A stretch of DNA of 64,000 nucleotides. Source: Chitinophaga ginsengisegetis. Its GTDB lineage: Bacteria > Bacteroidota > Bacteroidia > Chitinophagales > Chitinophagaceae. The notes below the pieces were generated by a model. That model searched no databases. It was not told the DNA's origin and saw nothing but the letters and a program-made list of their open reading frames with translations. This document shows, one piece after another, positions 8,727 through 19,300 of this stretch (position 1 is the first letter of the stretch; each line of letters starts with the position of its first letter). The DNA is taken from positions 620,001 through 684,000 of the forward strand of contig NZ_FUZZ01000001.1 in NCBI RefSeq assembly GCF_900168065.1, written 5' to 3'. The position numbers and the translations under genes were made by a program.

Positions 8727-9830
8727 ATGAGTAAATTATTTTTATCGTTGCTGGCAATTATATCTTTTCAATTTTTGTTTGCCCAGCAGAACCTTCTGAC
8801 CAAATTTCCAAAGGGATCCACGCCCGAAGAGGTGGGCAAACGACTGGCCTACCACTTCATAGACGGCAGACATGAACTCTATGCCGGGAGGTACATTCAC
8901 TATGCGGAAGTTTGTACCTGGAATGGCGCGTTGGACTATGCTGTAAAAACAAAAGACCAAAAGCTTATCAAACTTTTACAGGATAAATTTGAACCCTTCT
9001 TCTCCCGGGAAAAAGTATTACTGCCTCCCATGAATCATGTGGACTACAACATGTTTGGTAGCATTGCGCTGAAACTCTACCAGGTAACAAAAGACGAACG
9101 TTATAAGAAAATCGGATTAGCCTATGCCGATACGCAGTGGGAAGTGCCCAAGAACGCGAATCCGGATGAAAAAGCCTGGGCGGAGAAAGGCTATTCATGG
9201 CAAACCCGTTTGTGGATCGACGATATGTATATGATTACTGTGGTGCAAAACGAAGCCTATAAAGTAACCGGCGACCGCAAATACATCGATAGGGCAGCAA
9301 AAGAAATGGTACGCTACCTGGATGAACTGCAACGCCCGAACGGTCTTTTCTACCACGCTCCGGATGTTCCATACTATTGGGCAAGAGGCGCTGGCTGGAT
9401 GGCAGTAGGTATGCCCGATCTGCTTCGTGAGCTGCCTAAAGATCACAAAGACCGCCCGCGTATTATGGAAGGTTATCTTACCATGATGAAAAGTCTGAAA
9501 GCACACCAAAGGCCCAGCGGAATGTGGAACCAGCTTATTGATGAAGCAGATTTCTGGCCGGAAACATCCGGCACAGCTATGTTCACCTACGCATTTATTA
9601 CAGGCATTCAGCAAGGGTGGCTAGATGCGGCCGAGTATGCTCCGGCAGCACGGAAAGCATGGACGGCTATGGTTTCGTATATCGATGAACGTAATAATGT
9701 AACCGAAGTTTGTGTTGGTACAGGCAAAAAGAATGATAAACAATATTACCATGACCGCCCACGTAATGCGGGCGACCTTCACGGGCAAGCCCCCTATCTG
9801 TGGTGCGCAACTGCGCTTTTAGGTAAATAG
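8727..9830 (+). CDS. GH105 unsaturated rhamnogalacturonyl/uronyl hydrolase
   Basis: 367 residues, the normal length for the GH88/GH105 (alpha/alpha)6 barrel. Signal peptide at 1-20 (ends LFAQ), so periplasmic. Family landmarks in order: HVDYNMFGSIALKLY (about 104), the catalytic-aspartate region WIDDMYM (D165/D166), FYHAPDVPYYWARGAGW, MWNQLIDE with FWPETSGTAMFTYAF, and NAGDLHGQAPYLW at the end. Enzymes of this family hydrate and cleave the 4,5-unsaturated uronic acid left at the non-reducing end by polysaccharide lyases, typically from rhamnogalacturonan or ulvan-type glycans. It has its own promoter motif, shared with the susC gene 466 bases downstream, and belongs to that polysaccharide locus. 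No lyase is encoded in the window, so the exact polymer remains open. Confidence 0.9.
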   Translation: MSKLFLSLLAIISFQFLFAQQNLLTKFPKGSTPEEVGKRLAYHFIDGRHELYAGRYIHYAEVCTWNGALDYAVKTKDQKLIKLLQDKFEPFFSREKVLLPPMNHVDYNMFGSIALKLYQVTKDERYKKIGLAYADTQWEVPKNANPDEKAWAEKGYSWQTRLWIDDMYMITVVQNEAYKVTGDRKYIDRAAKEMVRYLDELQRPNGLFYHAPDVPYYWARGAGWMAVGMPDLLRELPKDHKDRPRIMEGYLTMMKSLKAHQRPSGMWNQLIDEADFWPETSGTAMFTYAFITGIQQGWLDAAEYAPAARKAWTAMVSYIDERNNVTEVCVGTGKKNDKQYYHDRPRNAGDLHGQAPYLWCATALLGK

Positions 9831-9842
9831 CCGCGGAGTCTT

Positions 9843-9883
9843 ATACCGCCATTGGTGTTGGTAACCAGCACCAATGGCGGTAT
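9843..9883 (+). terminator. strong hairpin after GH105
   Basis: Perfect 15-bp inverted repeat (9843-9857 and 9869-9883) with an 11-nt loop, starting 13 bases after the GH105 stop. The T-rich stretch after it is interrupted (about 9893-9903), so termination is likely but not certain. It separates the GH105 transcript from the susC promoter at 9941. Confidence 0.65.
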
Positions 9884-9940
9884 CCGAAGATCTGTTTTCG
9901 TTTACCTCTGATTTACATATCTCCTTTACTTTGGAATGAT

Positions 9941-9987
9941 TCGACAAAAAGTTGAATAAAACGTATCAAAAAAGAATTTTTACTTCG
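9941..9987 (+). promoter_or_regulatory. HTCS-type operator and promoter before susC, copy B
   Basis: Half-sites TCGACAAAAAG (9941-9951) and TTGAATAAAAC (9952-9962) form an 11-bp direct repeat; the TTCGCA box is at 9984-9989. The 47-base span from first half-site to box equals that of copy A exactly. This is the likely activation site of the adjacent response regulator. Confidence 0.6.
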
Positions 9988-10296
9988 CATACGATATAAG
10001 CTGAAATTCAGCCTGGCAAAGGTTTTTTATGCAGTTTCCCGCTAAAGGGAAAAGGCGTGTCCACTTATGAATTGGCCAGGAAGCCGTAGATCAATCAATT
10101 CACAACTACAAGAAGAAAACGATCTGCCCCTTCCTGGAAAATACTGTAGGTAAGACTTCCAGAAGTCGCGCCGATGAATATTCCACGTATCTCCAGGGAT
10201 GAAAACTTTAAAAGAACTACATGCCTTAACGGCGTAAGCATATTAACCAAATACAGCTATTATAAATTTCACCGCGATAACGACTAACTGATCATT
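9988..10296 (+). other. long leader of the susCD transcript
   Basis: About 300 bases lie between the predicted promoter box and the susC start codon. No gene is seen in it. Such long untranslated leaders before susC can host RNA-level control, but I find no clear riboswitch or terminator pattern. Confidence 0.35.
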
Positions 10297-13200
10297 ATGG
10301 AGAAAAATTATACAAAACCAAAGAAAAGCCAGGCCGCCTCTTCTTTGTGTAAGATGTTCCTGTTGCCTGGATTATTCGGGGCCTTATTGTTTTTGCTGCT
10401 TCCCGTTTGTACCCATGCACAAAATCAAACTGTAACAGGCAGCGTTACTGACTCCCTGGGTCATGGAATCGCTGATGTTACCGTTGCTGCAAAGGGAACA
10501 ACAGTGATTGCCAAAACGGATGCATCGGGTCATTTTAGCATTCAGGCTGCCAGAGGAGTTCCCCTGAGAGCGTCACACGTAAGTTATATCAGCAGAGAGG
10601 TGATACCGGATGGAAAACCGCTGACTATTATACTGCAACAAGCAACCAACGACCTGAACAATGTAGTTGTTATTGGTTATGGTACCATGAAGAAAAAAGA
10701 TCTTACCGGAGCAATAACTTCTATCCGTCCGAATAAGATTGCAGATGAAAATCCTAAAACAGTTCAGGACATCATACGTGGAACACCCGGTGTGAGTGTA
10801 GGTTTTGACCCTTCTGCAAAAGGAGGAGGCACCATACGCATCCGCGGCCAGCGTTCGGTTTATACGGATGGAGGACATAATGATCCATTGCTGATACTGG
10901 ACGGTATGATTTTCTATGGAGAATTGTCTGAAATTAATCCCGATGATATTGAGCAGATTGATGTCCTTAAAGACGCATCGGCCGCTGCCATTTATGGCGC
11001 AAAATCAGCTAACGGGGTTCTTATCATCACCACAAAAAAAGGAAAAAAAGGGAAGCCGACTGTTAATCTGACAACCAACTTCGGGCTTTCAGATATGGCG
11101 GCAAACAGGAAGGTTTTTGGCCCCGAAGGTTATATGCAATACCGGCAGGACTGGTATATGGCTGCTACCTATGGCATCAATTCAGCAACAGGAGCTTATG
11201 AACCTTATATAGCAGAAACGGCAACAGCAGGTAAACTGGGATACTATGAAATGCCAACCGATGCAACGCTGAAAAAATATGGTATCACCATTGACGAATG
11301 GCGTGCTTACTCAACAAATACAAGTAACGCAACTGATAACGAAATCCGGGCTAAACGGTTAGGTCTTCAATTTACAACGTTGGATAACTATCTGAAAGGT
11401 AAAACCTTTGATTGGTATGACCATAGTTTCCGTACCGGTTTTAACCAGGATTATAACCTCAGTGTATCCGGCGCCAGTGATAAAATAAACTATTATTTGT
11501 CTGCAGGTTATTTGTCGAACCAGGGAGTGGTTATGGGTGATAATTACAGGGCAGTGCGCTCCAACTTAAAAGTGGACGGCAAAGTCACCGATTGGCTGGA
11601 TATCAGCGCCAATGTGAATTTCCAGGACCGGTCCGACGGAAATATTGCGGTTAACTGGGGATCACAGATTATTAACAACAGTCCTTTCGCATCCTACAGA
11701 GACGAGGATGGAAACCTGGAAGTGCATCCTATGGGCGATGAAATGACTGCCAGCAAAGGATATAATTTTGATTTCAATAAACAGTATATGAAACTTGAAA
11801 GAGGCTATACTGTTCTGAATACCATTCTTTCTGCCAAAGTAACATTGCCTTTTAATATCAAGTACTCTTTTAATGTTTCTCCCAGGTATCAGTGGTATTA
11901 TAACCGCTATTTTGAATCCTCGGAGCATCCTGACTGGCTGCCCATTAATCATGGTGTTGACCGGAACTGGGCAAAACGTTTTGACTGGTCTTTGAACAAC
12001 ACGCTCAGCTGGGAAAAAACTTTTGCCCAAAAGCACAAGGTAAATGTAACCCTGGTCCAGGAAGCAGAAGAACGACGCTATTGGAGTGATGCTATTAATG
12101 CGCGTAATATTTTGCCAAGTGATGCATTGGGATTCCATGAAACTTCTACCGGCGATCCGCTTAACAGCAGTTTTAACACGGACGATTCTCATGAAACTGC
12201 TGATGGTATACTTGCGCGTGTGTTCTATTCGTATGATGACCGTTATATGTTAACAGCCTCTGTGCGCCGCGACGGCTATTCTGCCTTCGGTACTTCGAAT
12301 CCGCGGGCTACCTTCTTCTCTACAGCTTTGGCCTGGACCTTTAGTAATGAAAAATTCTTTAAATGGGATGTATTGAGCAATGGTAAATTGCGTTTGTCTT
12401 ATGGACAAAACGGAAACAGGTCGCTTGCCAATCCTTATATAGCACTGGCCAATCTGGCTAATGGCGCCACCACGCAGGGATACGTAGATGCAAGCGGTAA
12501 TTATATCCAGTATTACTATTTAAGAATTGACCGTATGGCAAATCCCAATCTGCAATGGGAAAAAACTACTGCATATAATATTGGACTGGATCTCGCCTTC
12601 TTAAATAACCGGATCTCCGGTACGCTCGATTATTATTACATGCCCACAACTAATATGATCATGAGCCAATCGTTGCCCGATTTTTCAGGATTTACCAGTA
12701 TCACTACCAATTTAGGAGAAGTATTGAACAAGGGTTTCGAAATTTCAGTCAACACACAAAATATAAGAACGCCCAACTTTAGCTGGAATACCACAGTAGG
12801 TTTCTCGAAATATAAAAACACGATTAAACATCTTTACTACCGGTACGAAGATGTGTTAGATGCCAATGGAAATGTGGTGACCTCAAAAGAATCTGATGAT
12901 ATATCCAACGGATGGTTTATCGGGCAACCGGCCAGCGCCATCTGGAACTACCGCGTAACGGGAATATGGCAGGTGAACGAAGCCGCAGAAGCCGCCAAAT
13001 ACGGCCAACGGCCCGGGGATCCTAAAGTAGCTAACAATTACACGGCAGATGATATTAAAAACGCAGATGGAAGTACAACGGCAGTTTATAATAATAATGA
13101 TAAAGAATTCCTGGGCCAGACTACCCCACCAACTATGTGGTCATTGCGAAATGATTTCACCTATAAAAACTTCAATTTCTCCTTCAATATCTATTCTTAT

Positions 13201-13590
13201 TGGGGCAATAAAAGCTTAAGCACCTCCTACCTGAACCAGGATAACAGTGTTTCGTCGGTTACGTACAATGCCAATACCTATGAAAAAAAATACTGGACGC
13301 CTGATAACCCGAGTGATTTCTTTGGGCGGCTGGATGCGAGAGGTCCTTCCGGAGTTGCAGCCCCGAACAGGGTATTCGACCGTTCTTTTATCAGGCTTGA
13401 CAATGCAACAATTGGTTATACAATGCCCCGCAAACTTATTTCACGGGCAGGGATTGAAAACCTGAAACTATATGTTACCGTTCGCAATGTGGCTGTATGG
13501 AAAAAGGATAAAAACTGGAACTATTGGGACATAGAAACGGGTGACATGGCGCCGAGAATTTATACACTTGGATTAAACGTGACATTATAA
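10297..13590 (+). CDS. susC: SusC-type TonB-dependent outer-membrane transporter, no STN domain
   Basis: 1097 residues. Signal peptide ends near residue 42 (THAQ). It is followed by a carboxypeptidase-regulatory-like domain (about 45-120), the SusC signature VVVIGYGTMKKKDLTGAI (about 124), a plug domain with DDIEQIDVLKDASAAAIYGA, and a beta-barrel ending in YTLGLNVTL. It imports oligosaccharides across the outer membrane together with SusD and TonB. It has no N-terminal STN signalling domain, which agrees with regulation by the nearby hybrid-type two-component system instead of by sigma/anti-sigma. susD follows after 37 bases. Confidence 0.93.
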   Translation: MEKNYTKPKKSQAASSLCKMFLLPGLFGALLFLLLPVCTHAQNQTVTGSVTDSLGHGIADVTVAAKGTTVIAKTDASGHFSIQAARGVPLRASHVSYISREVIPDGKPLTIILQQATNDLNNVVVIGYGTMKKKDLTGAITSIRPNKIADENPKTVQDIIRGTPGVSVGFDPSAKGGGTIRIRGQRSVYTDGGHNDPLLILDGMIFYGELSEINPDDIEQIDVLKDASAAAIYGAKSANGVLIITTKKGKKGKPTVNLTTNFGLSDMAANRKVFGPEGYMQYRQDWYMAATYGINSATGAYEPYIAETATAGKLGYYEMPTDATLKKYGITIDEWRAYSTNTSNATDNEIRAKRLGLQFTTLDNYLKGKTFDWYDHSFRTGFNQDYNLSVSGASDKINYYLSAGYLSNQGVVMGDNYRAVRSNLKVDGKVTDWLDISANVNFQDRSDGNIAVNWGSQIINNSPFASYRDEDGNLEVHPMGDEMTASKGYNFDFNKQYMKLERGYTVLNTILSAKVTLPFNIKYSFNVSPRYQWYYNRYFESSEHPDWLPINHGVDRNWAKRFDWSLNNTLSWEKTFAQKHKVNVTLVQEAEERRYWSDAINARNILPSDALGFHETSTGDPLNSSFNTDDSHETADGILARVFYSYDDRYMLTASVRRDGYSAFGTSNPRATFFSTALAWTFSNEKFFKWDVLSNGKLRLSYGQNGNRSLANPYIALANLANGATTQGYVDASGNYIQYYYLRIDRMANPNLQWEKTTAYNIGLDLAFLNNRISGTLDYYYMPTTNMIMSQSLPDFSGFTSITTNLGEVLNKGFEISVNTQNIRTPNFSWNTTVGFSKYKNTIKHLYYRYEDVLDANGNVVTSKESDDISNGWFIGQPASAIWNYRVTGIWQVNEAAEAAKYGQRPGDPKVANNYTADDIKNADGSTTAVYNNNDKEFLGQTTPPTMWSLRNDFTYKNFNFSFNIYSYWGNKSLSTSYLNQDNSVSSVTYNANTYEKKYWTPDNPSDFFGRLDARGPSGVAAPNRVFDRSFIRLDNATIGYTMPRKLISRAGIENLKLYVTVRNVAVWKKDKNWNYWDIETGDMAPRIYTLGLNVTL

Positions 13591-13627
13591 ACTTACAGGT
13601 GGTTAAGATCAGATAAAAAATTTACAA

Positions 13628-15550
13628 ATGAAAAATAACTATATAATAAAAATTTCCTTAGTGGTAATTGCATCAGCCACGATGGCCGCTTGTAGCAAGA
13701 AATATCTTAAGCCGGATCCTTTATCTTTTTATGAGCCCGAAACTACATTCTCCACCAGGTCGGGGCTCGATGCTGCAATAGGAATGTGTGACAAACATCT
13801 GCGAAGCTACTGGAGTTACATCACAACAAGGGATATTTCGGTACCCATTAACACCGAGTATATGTTGTCAGACATGGCGGTATCCGGTAAAACAGACGAT
13901 GGAAACATCTTTGCAGATGTGGCTTCACGCCTCACTCCAACAGACGGCATGTACACAAATGATGTGAACATGCTGAGCTTCTTCTGGGGAGAAACTTATA
14001 ATGGCATCAAGTATGCCAATACAATCACCTCGTTTATTGATAAAGTTCCCGGCCTGGATGAAGCCACCAAACGTGAATATATCGGCAGGGCTTACTTTCA
14101 CAGATCGTTTCGTTACCTCGCCCTGTGCTTTCAGTTTAACAATGTTCCTTTGATCACCCAAATCCCTTCTACTCCAAAGCAAAACTATAAAAGCACCAGT
14201 CGTGAAGCTATTTTAGCAATGATCACCAAAAATATGGAAGATGCGGTGCAATGGGTGCCTGATCAGTCCAGCATGTCTTATATAGGAATGATTAATAAAG
14301 GCGCCTGCCGGCAGTTACTGATCAAATGCTACCTGGCCACCGGTCAATGGGACAAAGCCATTGCGCAAGCCGATTCTTTAATCAATAATTCAGGCTACTC
14401 ATTAATGACATCTACATTTGGTACGTTTGAAAGCCCGCTGGAAGGCACCTGGCATATTACGCGTAACGTGATATGGGATCTGCACCGCCCGGTGAATAAA
14501 TGTATCATGACAAATAAAGAAGCCATTCTCGCGATGCCCAACCGCGATAATACGGACGCCGCAATAAAAATGCGTACAATGCGGAATTGGGGGCCGATGT
14601 GGAATATTTCTACATTAGTTTCTCCTGGCGGAAAATTTATGCAATGCTACGCTTCATCAAGCAATTCTTACCGGGCTAACCTCGATTATAACTCGGCTTT
14701 GGGTCGCGGTATTGCCATGATAAGCCCTACCTATTTTGCACAGCATGACCTTTGGAATGTAAACGGGATTAATGATGCCGGGGATCTGCGACACAACAGT
14801 AGCGTAGGCAATTGGGCAAGAATGGATTCCATGAAATATAATGATCCTTCAGATGCGTTGTATTTCGGTAAAAACCTTCGACTTTATAATGGCACCAAAC
14901 TTTTGTGCAGCGATACGATACGCAACTGGTTCGATTGGCCGCATTACAAAGTTTTTGTAAATGATCCGGATCATATTGGCAACGCTGCAAGTAATAACAA
15001 CAGAGGAGGCGCTGCCGACTGGTACTGCTACCGTCTTGCAGAAACCTATCTGCTTCGTGCCGAAGCCGAATTCTACAAAGGGAATATAGGCGCAGCGGTG
15101 GCAGACGTTAATATTGTAAGACAACGGGCTAAATGCCAGCAGCTATACACTACCATTACTATTGGTGACATTGCCAACGAACGCGCCCGTGAATTATGGA
15201 TGGAAGAATGGCGGCACATGGAGCTAAGCCGCATGTCGTATAGCCTGGCTTTAAGTGGTAAACCAGATGAATGGGGAAATACCTATAACGTGAATACCCT
15301 TTCAGACAACAATTATTGGTACCAACGCATACAGCATTACAGCAATTACTACAACAAAAACAAAGTAACTGTAAAGGGCAGATCTTATACCATAGCACCA
15401 CATAATATCTATTGGCCAATTCCTCAATCAGCGATCGATGCAAACCTGTACGGAAAACTGCGCCAAAACCCTGGTTATAACGGTTATGGCCAGAATGTGG
15501 AGATGTGGACGAAATGGGAAGATGCAGTGAATGATGAAACCAAAAATTAA
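13628..15550 (+). CDS. susD: SusD/RagB-type surface glycan-binding lipoprotein
   Basis: 640 residues, at the long end for the family. Lipoprotein signal with lipobox TMAAC near residue 21, and a helical TPR scaffold typical of SusD (FHRSFRYLALCFQFNNVPLI; RQLLIKCYLATGQWDKAI; YRLAETYLLRAEAEFYKGN; ERARELWMEEWRHMELSRM). It caps the SusC barrel and captures the oligosaccharide. It is co-transcribed with the preceding susC. A hairpin overlapping the end of the convergent regulator gene follows its stop codon. Confidence 0.93.
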   Translation: MKNNYIIKISLVVIASATMAACSKKYLKPDPLSFYEPETTFSTRSGLDAAIGMCDKHLRSYWSYITTRDISVPINTEYMLSDMAVSGKTDDGNIFADVASRLTPTDGMYTNDVNMLSFFWGETYNGIKYANTITSFIDKVPGLDEATKREYIGRAYFHRSFRYLALCFQFNNVPLITQIPSTPKQNYKSTSREAILAMITKNMEDAVQWVPDQSSMSYIGMINKGACRQLLIKCYLATGQWDKAIAQADSLINNSGYSLMTSTFGTFESPLEGTWHITRNVIWDLHRPVNKCIMTNKEAILAMPNRDNTDAAIKMRTMRNWGPMWNISTLVSPGGKFMQCYASSSNSYRANLDYNSALGRGIAMISPTYFAQHDLWNVNGINDAGDLRHNSSVGNWARMDSMKYNDPSDALYFGKNLRLYNGTKLLCSDTIRNWFDWPHYKVFVNDPDHIGNAASNNNRGGAADWYCYRLAETYLLRAEAEFYKGNIGAAVADVNIVRQRAKCQQLYTTITIGDIANERARELWMEEWRHMELSRMSYSLALSGKPDEWGNTYNVNTLSDNNYWYQRIQHYSNYYNKNKVTVKGRSYTIAPHNIYWPIPQSAIDANLYGKLRQNPGYNGYGQNVEMWTKWEDAVNDETKN

Positions 15551-15554
15551 GAAG

Positions 15555-15579
15555 AGAGAGTAAGCTTTGCTTACTCTCT
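15555..15579. terminator. convergent hairpin between susD and the response regulator
   Basis: 11-bp inverted repeat (15555-15565 and 15569-15579) with a 3-nt loop, located right after the susD stop and overlapping the stop codon of the minus-strand regulator. It can fold from either strand. No long T run, so efficiency is uncertain. Confidence 0.5.
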
Positions 15580-16335
15580 TGGCAATGAATCAAAGTATTC
15601 GTTGGGCGACATTTTAAAATACTTCTGAAAATTGCGGCTGAAAAGGCTTTGCGAGCTATAACCTATCATCTTTGAAATTTCGTAAAATGAAAATTCATTC
15701 CTGGCAATTAAATTAGCGGCTGTTTTAAGGCGCGTGATATCAATTAGCTCTTTTGGGGATAGCGAGGATAAAGATTTGATTTTGCGATATAGTGTAGTGC
15801 GGCTCATGAACATGTGTCCGGCAAGCATATCAATATCAATATTGGAGTCTTTAATATTTGCCCTGATATATTCATCCAGTTTCTTTAGAAAGGCTTCATC
15901 AGTTTTTGAATGCGCCATTACCCTTACATCCTCAAAAGGCGAACTGGCAAAGTGGTCCTTTATTTTACGGCGGTTTTTAAGCAGGTTGGCAATCTGTACC
16001 TGCAGCAATTCTGATGAGAATGGCTTTTGTATGTAAGCGTCTGCTCCTACCTCCAGTCCTTCGATGTGGGCCTTATACGTGTTTTTAGACGTTAATAAAA
16101 TGATGGGGATATGGCAGTATTCAACATTGGATTTAATTAGCCGGCACAGCTCAAACCCGTCAATTCCCGGCATCATAATATCTGATATGATGAGATGAAT
16201 AATTTCTTTATCTAAAATGGTTTGTGCAATTTCTCCATTGGTGGCAAGATGCAGCCGGTAGGCATCTCCCAAAACAACAGATAAAAACTCCAGGATATCT
16301 TCATTATCGTCAATAATAAGAATACTTTCGGTCAT
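15571..16335 (-). CDS. response regulator with AraC-type DNA-binding domain (split HTCS output half)
   Basis: 254 residues. REC domain 3-120: acidic pair D9-D10, phospho-acceptor D52 in SDIMMPGIDG, conserved Thr/Ser in ILLTSK and Lys in YIQKPF. AraC double HTH 145-250, ending QKYFKMSPNEYFDSL. This is the exact C-terminal layout of Bacteroidota hybrid two-component systems, but as a separate protein. Its start codon lies one base after the stop of the sensor kinase gene (TAG-T-ATG), so the two are translationally coupled and surely form a pair. Probable targets are the direct-repeat motifs before GH105 and susC. Confidence 0.92.
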   Translation of the reverse strand: MTESILIIDDNEDILEFLSVVLGDAYRLHLATNGEIAQTILDKEIIHLIISDIMMPGIDGFELCRLIKSNVEYCHIPIILLTSKNTYKAHIEGLEVGADAYIQKPFSSELLQVQIANLLKNRRKIKDHFASSPFEDVRVMAHSKTDEAFLKKLDEYIRANIKDSNIDIDMLAGHMFMSRTTLYRKIKSLSSLSPKELIDITRLKTAANLIARNEFSFYEISKMIGYSSQSLFSRNFQKYFKMSPNEYFDSLPRE

Positions 16336-16336
16336 A

Positions 16337-19300
16337 CTATTTTATCTTTTTCCAACTGCTTAATTGAAATTCAAATTTTTGATGTATGGGCAGTTGCAGT
16401 TCAAATATAACTAAATCAGTTTCGCCGGAAATCAATCGCAACGATCCGTTGTGCAGCTCGGTAAGCGATCTGGCAAGCGATAGCCCTATACCGGTTCCCG
16501 GCTTATCATTTCCACGTCCCCTTACAAAGGGTTCAAATATCTGGTCTTTAAACTCTCCTGGTATGCCTTTGCCATCGTTGTGAAAGCTAATCTTAAAATA
16601 TTCATCGGAATCGTTTACAGTATGTATATTAACGGTGGCCCTGGTAGCCGCGTATTTAACAGCATTTGACATGAGGTTGGTGAATATTTTAATGAGCGCC
16701 TCCCTGTCTACAAAAGCCGTAAAGTGTTTTTCCGGTAATACTATATCCAGGGCAATATTGTTACCGGCAGCCTGTCCTTTAAAGCCGGTTACCAGATCGG
16801 TTATGAGTCCAACGATATCTGTTTTTACAAAATTAAGGCTGAACTGGTCTGCTTCCGTTTTTCTAAAGTCGAGTAGCTGGCTGGCCAGCTCTATCAGGCG
16901 CCGGGTGTTTCTTTCAGCTATCGAGAGACTTTTCTTAACATCCGGATCTTTATCAAATTTTTTGCTCAACCATTCTATAGGCCCCGCTATAAGCGTAAGC
17001 GGCGTTTGTATTTCATGTGTAATATTGGTGAAAAATTCGATTTTTGCCTGGTAAATTTCTTTTTCCTTTTCGTGTTCAAACAGCTGTTGCTTCCGCAGAT
17101 TTTTACGTTCAAGGTATTGACGATACAAACGGTCTGTGATGAATATAACAGTACCTAAGAGCAGCAGGTATAAAATATAAGCGAGGTTGCTTTTCCAAAA
17201 AGGCGGGAGAATTTTGATGAACAGCCGCTGTTCCCTGCCGGTCCAGCTTCCGGTGTTGCTTTCAGCCTGAACAATAAATTCATAGGTGCCGTGGGTAAGA
17301 TCGGTAAAATAGGCTTTACGATTTGTATTGAGGTAGGTCCAGGGTTGGTCAATGCCTTTCATCAGGTATTTATACCGCGTTGCTTCGGGGGACGAAAAGT
17401 TTAACGCTGCAAATTCAATACTGAAATTGTTCTGGTCATATTTCAATATAACCGTGTCTGTGTATAAAATAGATTGGGAAAGGGGGCTGCTATGCCCACC
17501 TGGTGCTGCTTCTGTATTATTAATCTGGAAACCTGTAATATAGGTAGGTGGACTGGGCTCTTTTTGATTAAATAAAGCCGGGTCAAAACCAATCATACCT
17601 TTAACGGAGCCAAAGTACATTTTACCATCGGTATGTTTATAAGCCGAGTTGTAATTGAATTGATCTGTTATCAGCCCGTTGGCCTGTGTGTACACTTTTA
17701 CCTGTTCTGTACGCAGGTCAAAACAAATAAGACCTTTGGACGAGCTGATCCACAAATGTTTTGAATTGTCTTCCAGGATGCTGTACAATACATTGCCCGG
17801 CAGGCCGTTTGCGGTTGTATATCTTTTGATGGTTTTCCGGTCATGGCTTAGTTTTATAAGCCCGCTGCCGGTTGTGGCAAACCATAAAGCATGGTTACTG
17901 TCTTCAAAAATATTGTACACAGGAAATTCGTTAATGGTCTTTCCCCTGGTGGTATCACCAAAACGTAGATTCCCGCGCAGGCCGGTTGCAGGATTATAAT
18001 AAAATGCGCCTTCCTTTACACTGCCTGTCCAGATATTTCCTTCTGAGTCTTCAAATATATCGTACACATAAGTGTTGTATGGTATCTCGCTGATACGCTT
18101 AAATGTTTTGTGTTGTGTATCGTACTCAAATAGTCCGGCGTTACGGTATGCAGTACCCACCAGCAGTTTATTATTTTTTGTCCGGTAGATGGAAATTACA
18201 AAATCACTCACTGGTCCGTTCTTATCACCAATAAGTTTAAACCGGTCTGTAACCAACCCTGTACGCATATCCATTATTTCCATGCCCTGTAAAAAAGGGC
18301 CGATAAATAACCCGTTCCCCCAGGAAAGCAGGCCATGTATGTTAGCGTAAGAGAGGCTCCCCTTTTGACCTGTAGCTGTATAGTTTGTAAATAACCCTGT
18401 TTTTAAATCCAATTTGTTAATACCGGCATCTTCCGTGCCGATCCATAGGTGGCCACTGCTGTCAGCGCATATCTCTCTTACCGCATTTCCTGAAATAGCA
18501 TTAGCACCTGGCAGCGGATAATATTTTTCAAATCTCGCATTGACTTTTGAATAATAATTTAACCCGCCAAAAAAAGTACCGGCCCACATACCACCCTGGT
18601 TATCCCTGCATACTGCATACACAGCATTGTCTGCCAGGGCATAAGGGTCGCCTGGCCGTTTTCTCAGGCTTATGCTGTTGTTGGCGGCTAAGTCGTAAAT
18701 GTAAATTCCTGATTCGGTAGCGATCCAGTATTGCCCATCATTACCTGCTGCAATATCGCGGACAAATATGTCCGTATTTTTATCAGCATCCAGTGATAGG
18801 GATTTGACAATGCCGGTTTTAGTATGGTAGCTTTTTAAGCCCTGCTTAAAACAACCTATCAATAGTTCGTTATTACGGATAGGGTATATTTTGCTAACAG
18901 ACCGGGCATTTGCAGGCAAACTTTTATTAACGATCCTTATCCGGGAACCAGGCTTTGTTTTGGGGTTGTAAATGCGGATATTACCATCATTATCACCCAT
19001 CCATAAATTCATATTTGAATCCAGTGCAATACAGGATGCCTTTGTTTTTAAGTCCTCCACCCTGTTCTCTGCCTGTATGTATTTATATAGGGAAAACTGG
19101 ATGAGGAACCACAGGTTATTATCATTGTCTATTACAAGGTTATTGGTATATTCTTTTGGGACGGTTTCCAGTTCGGTGAGCACTTCTTTGTACGGGTCAT
19201 ATTTAAAAATGCCTTTACCGGTAGCTATCCAAATCATCCTGTTTTTATCCTCTGCAATACAATTAATAACATCATTTCCCAGGCTACCGAATTTATCATT

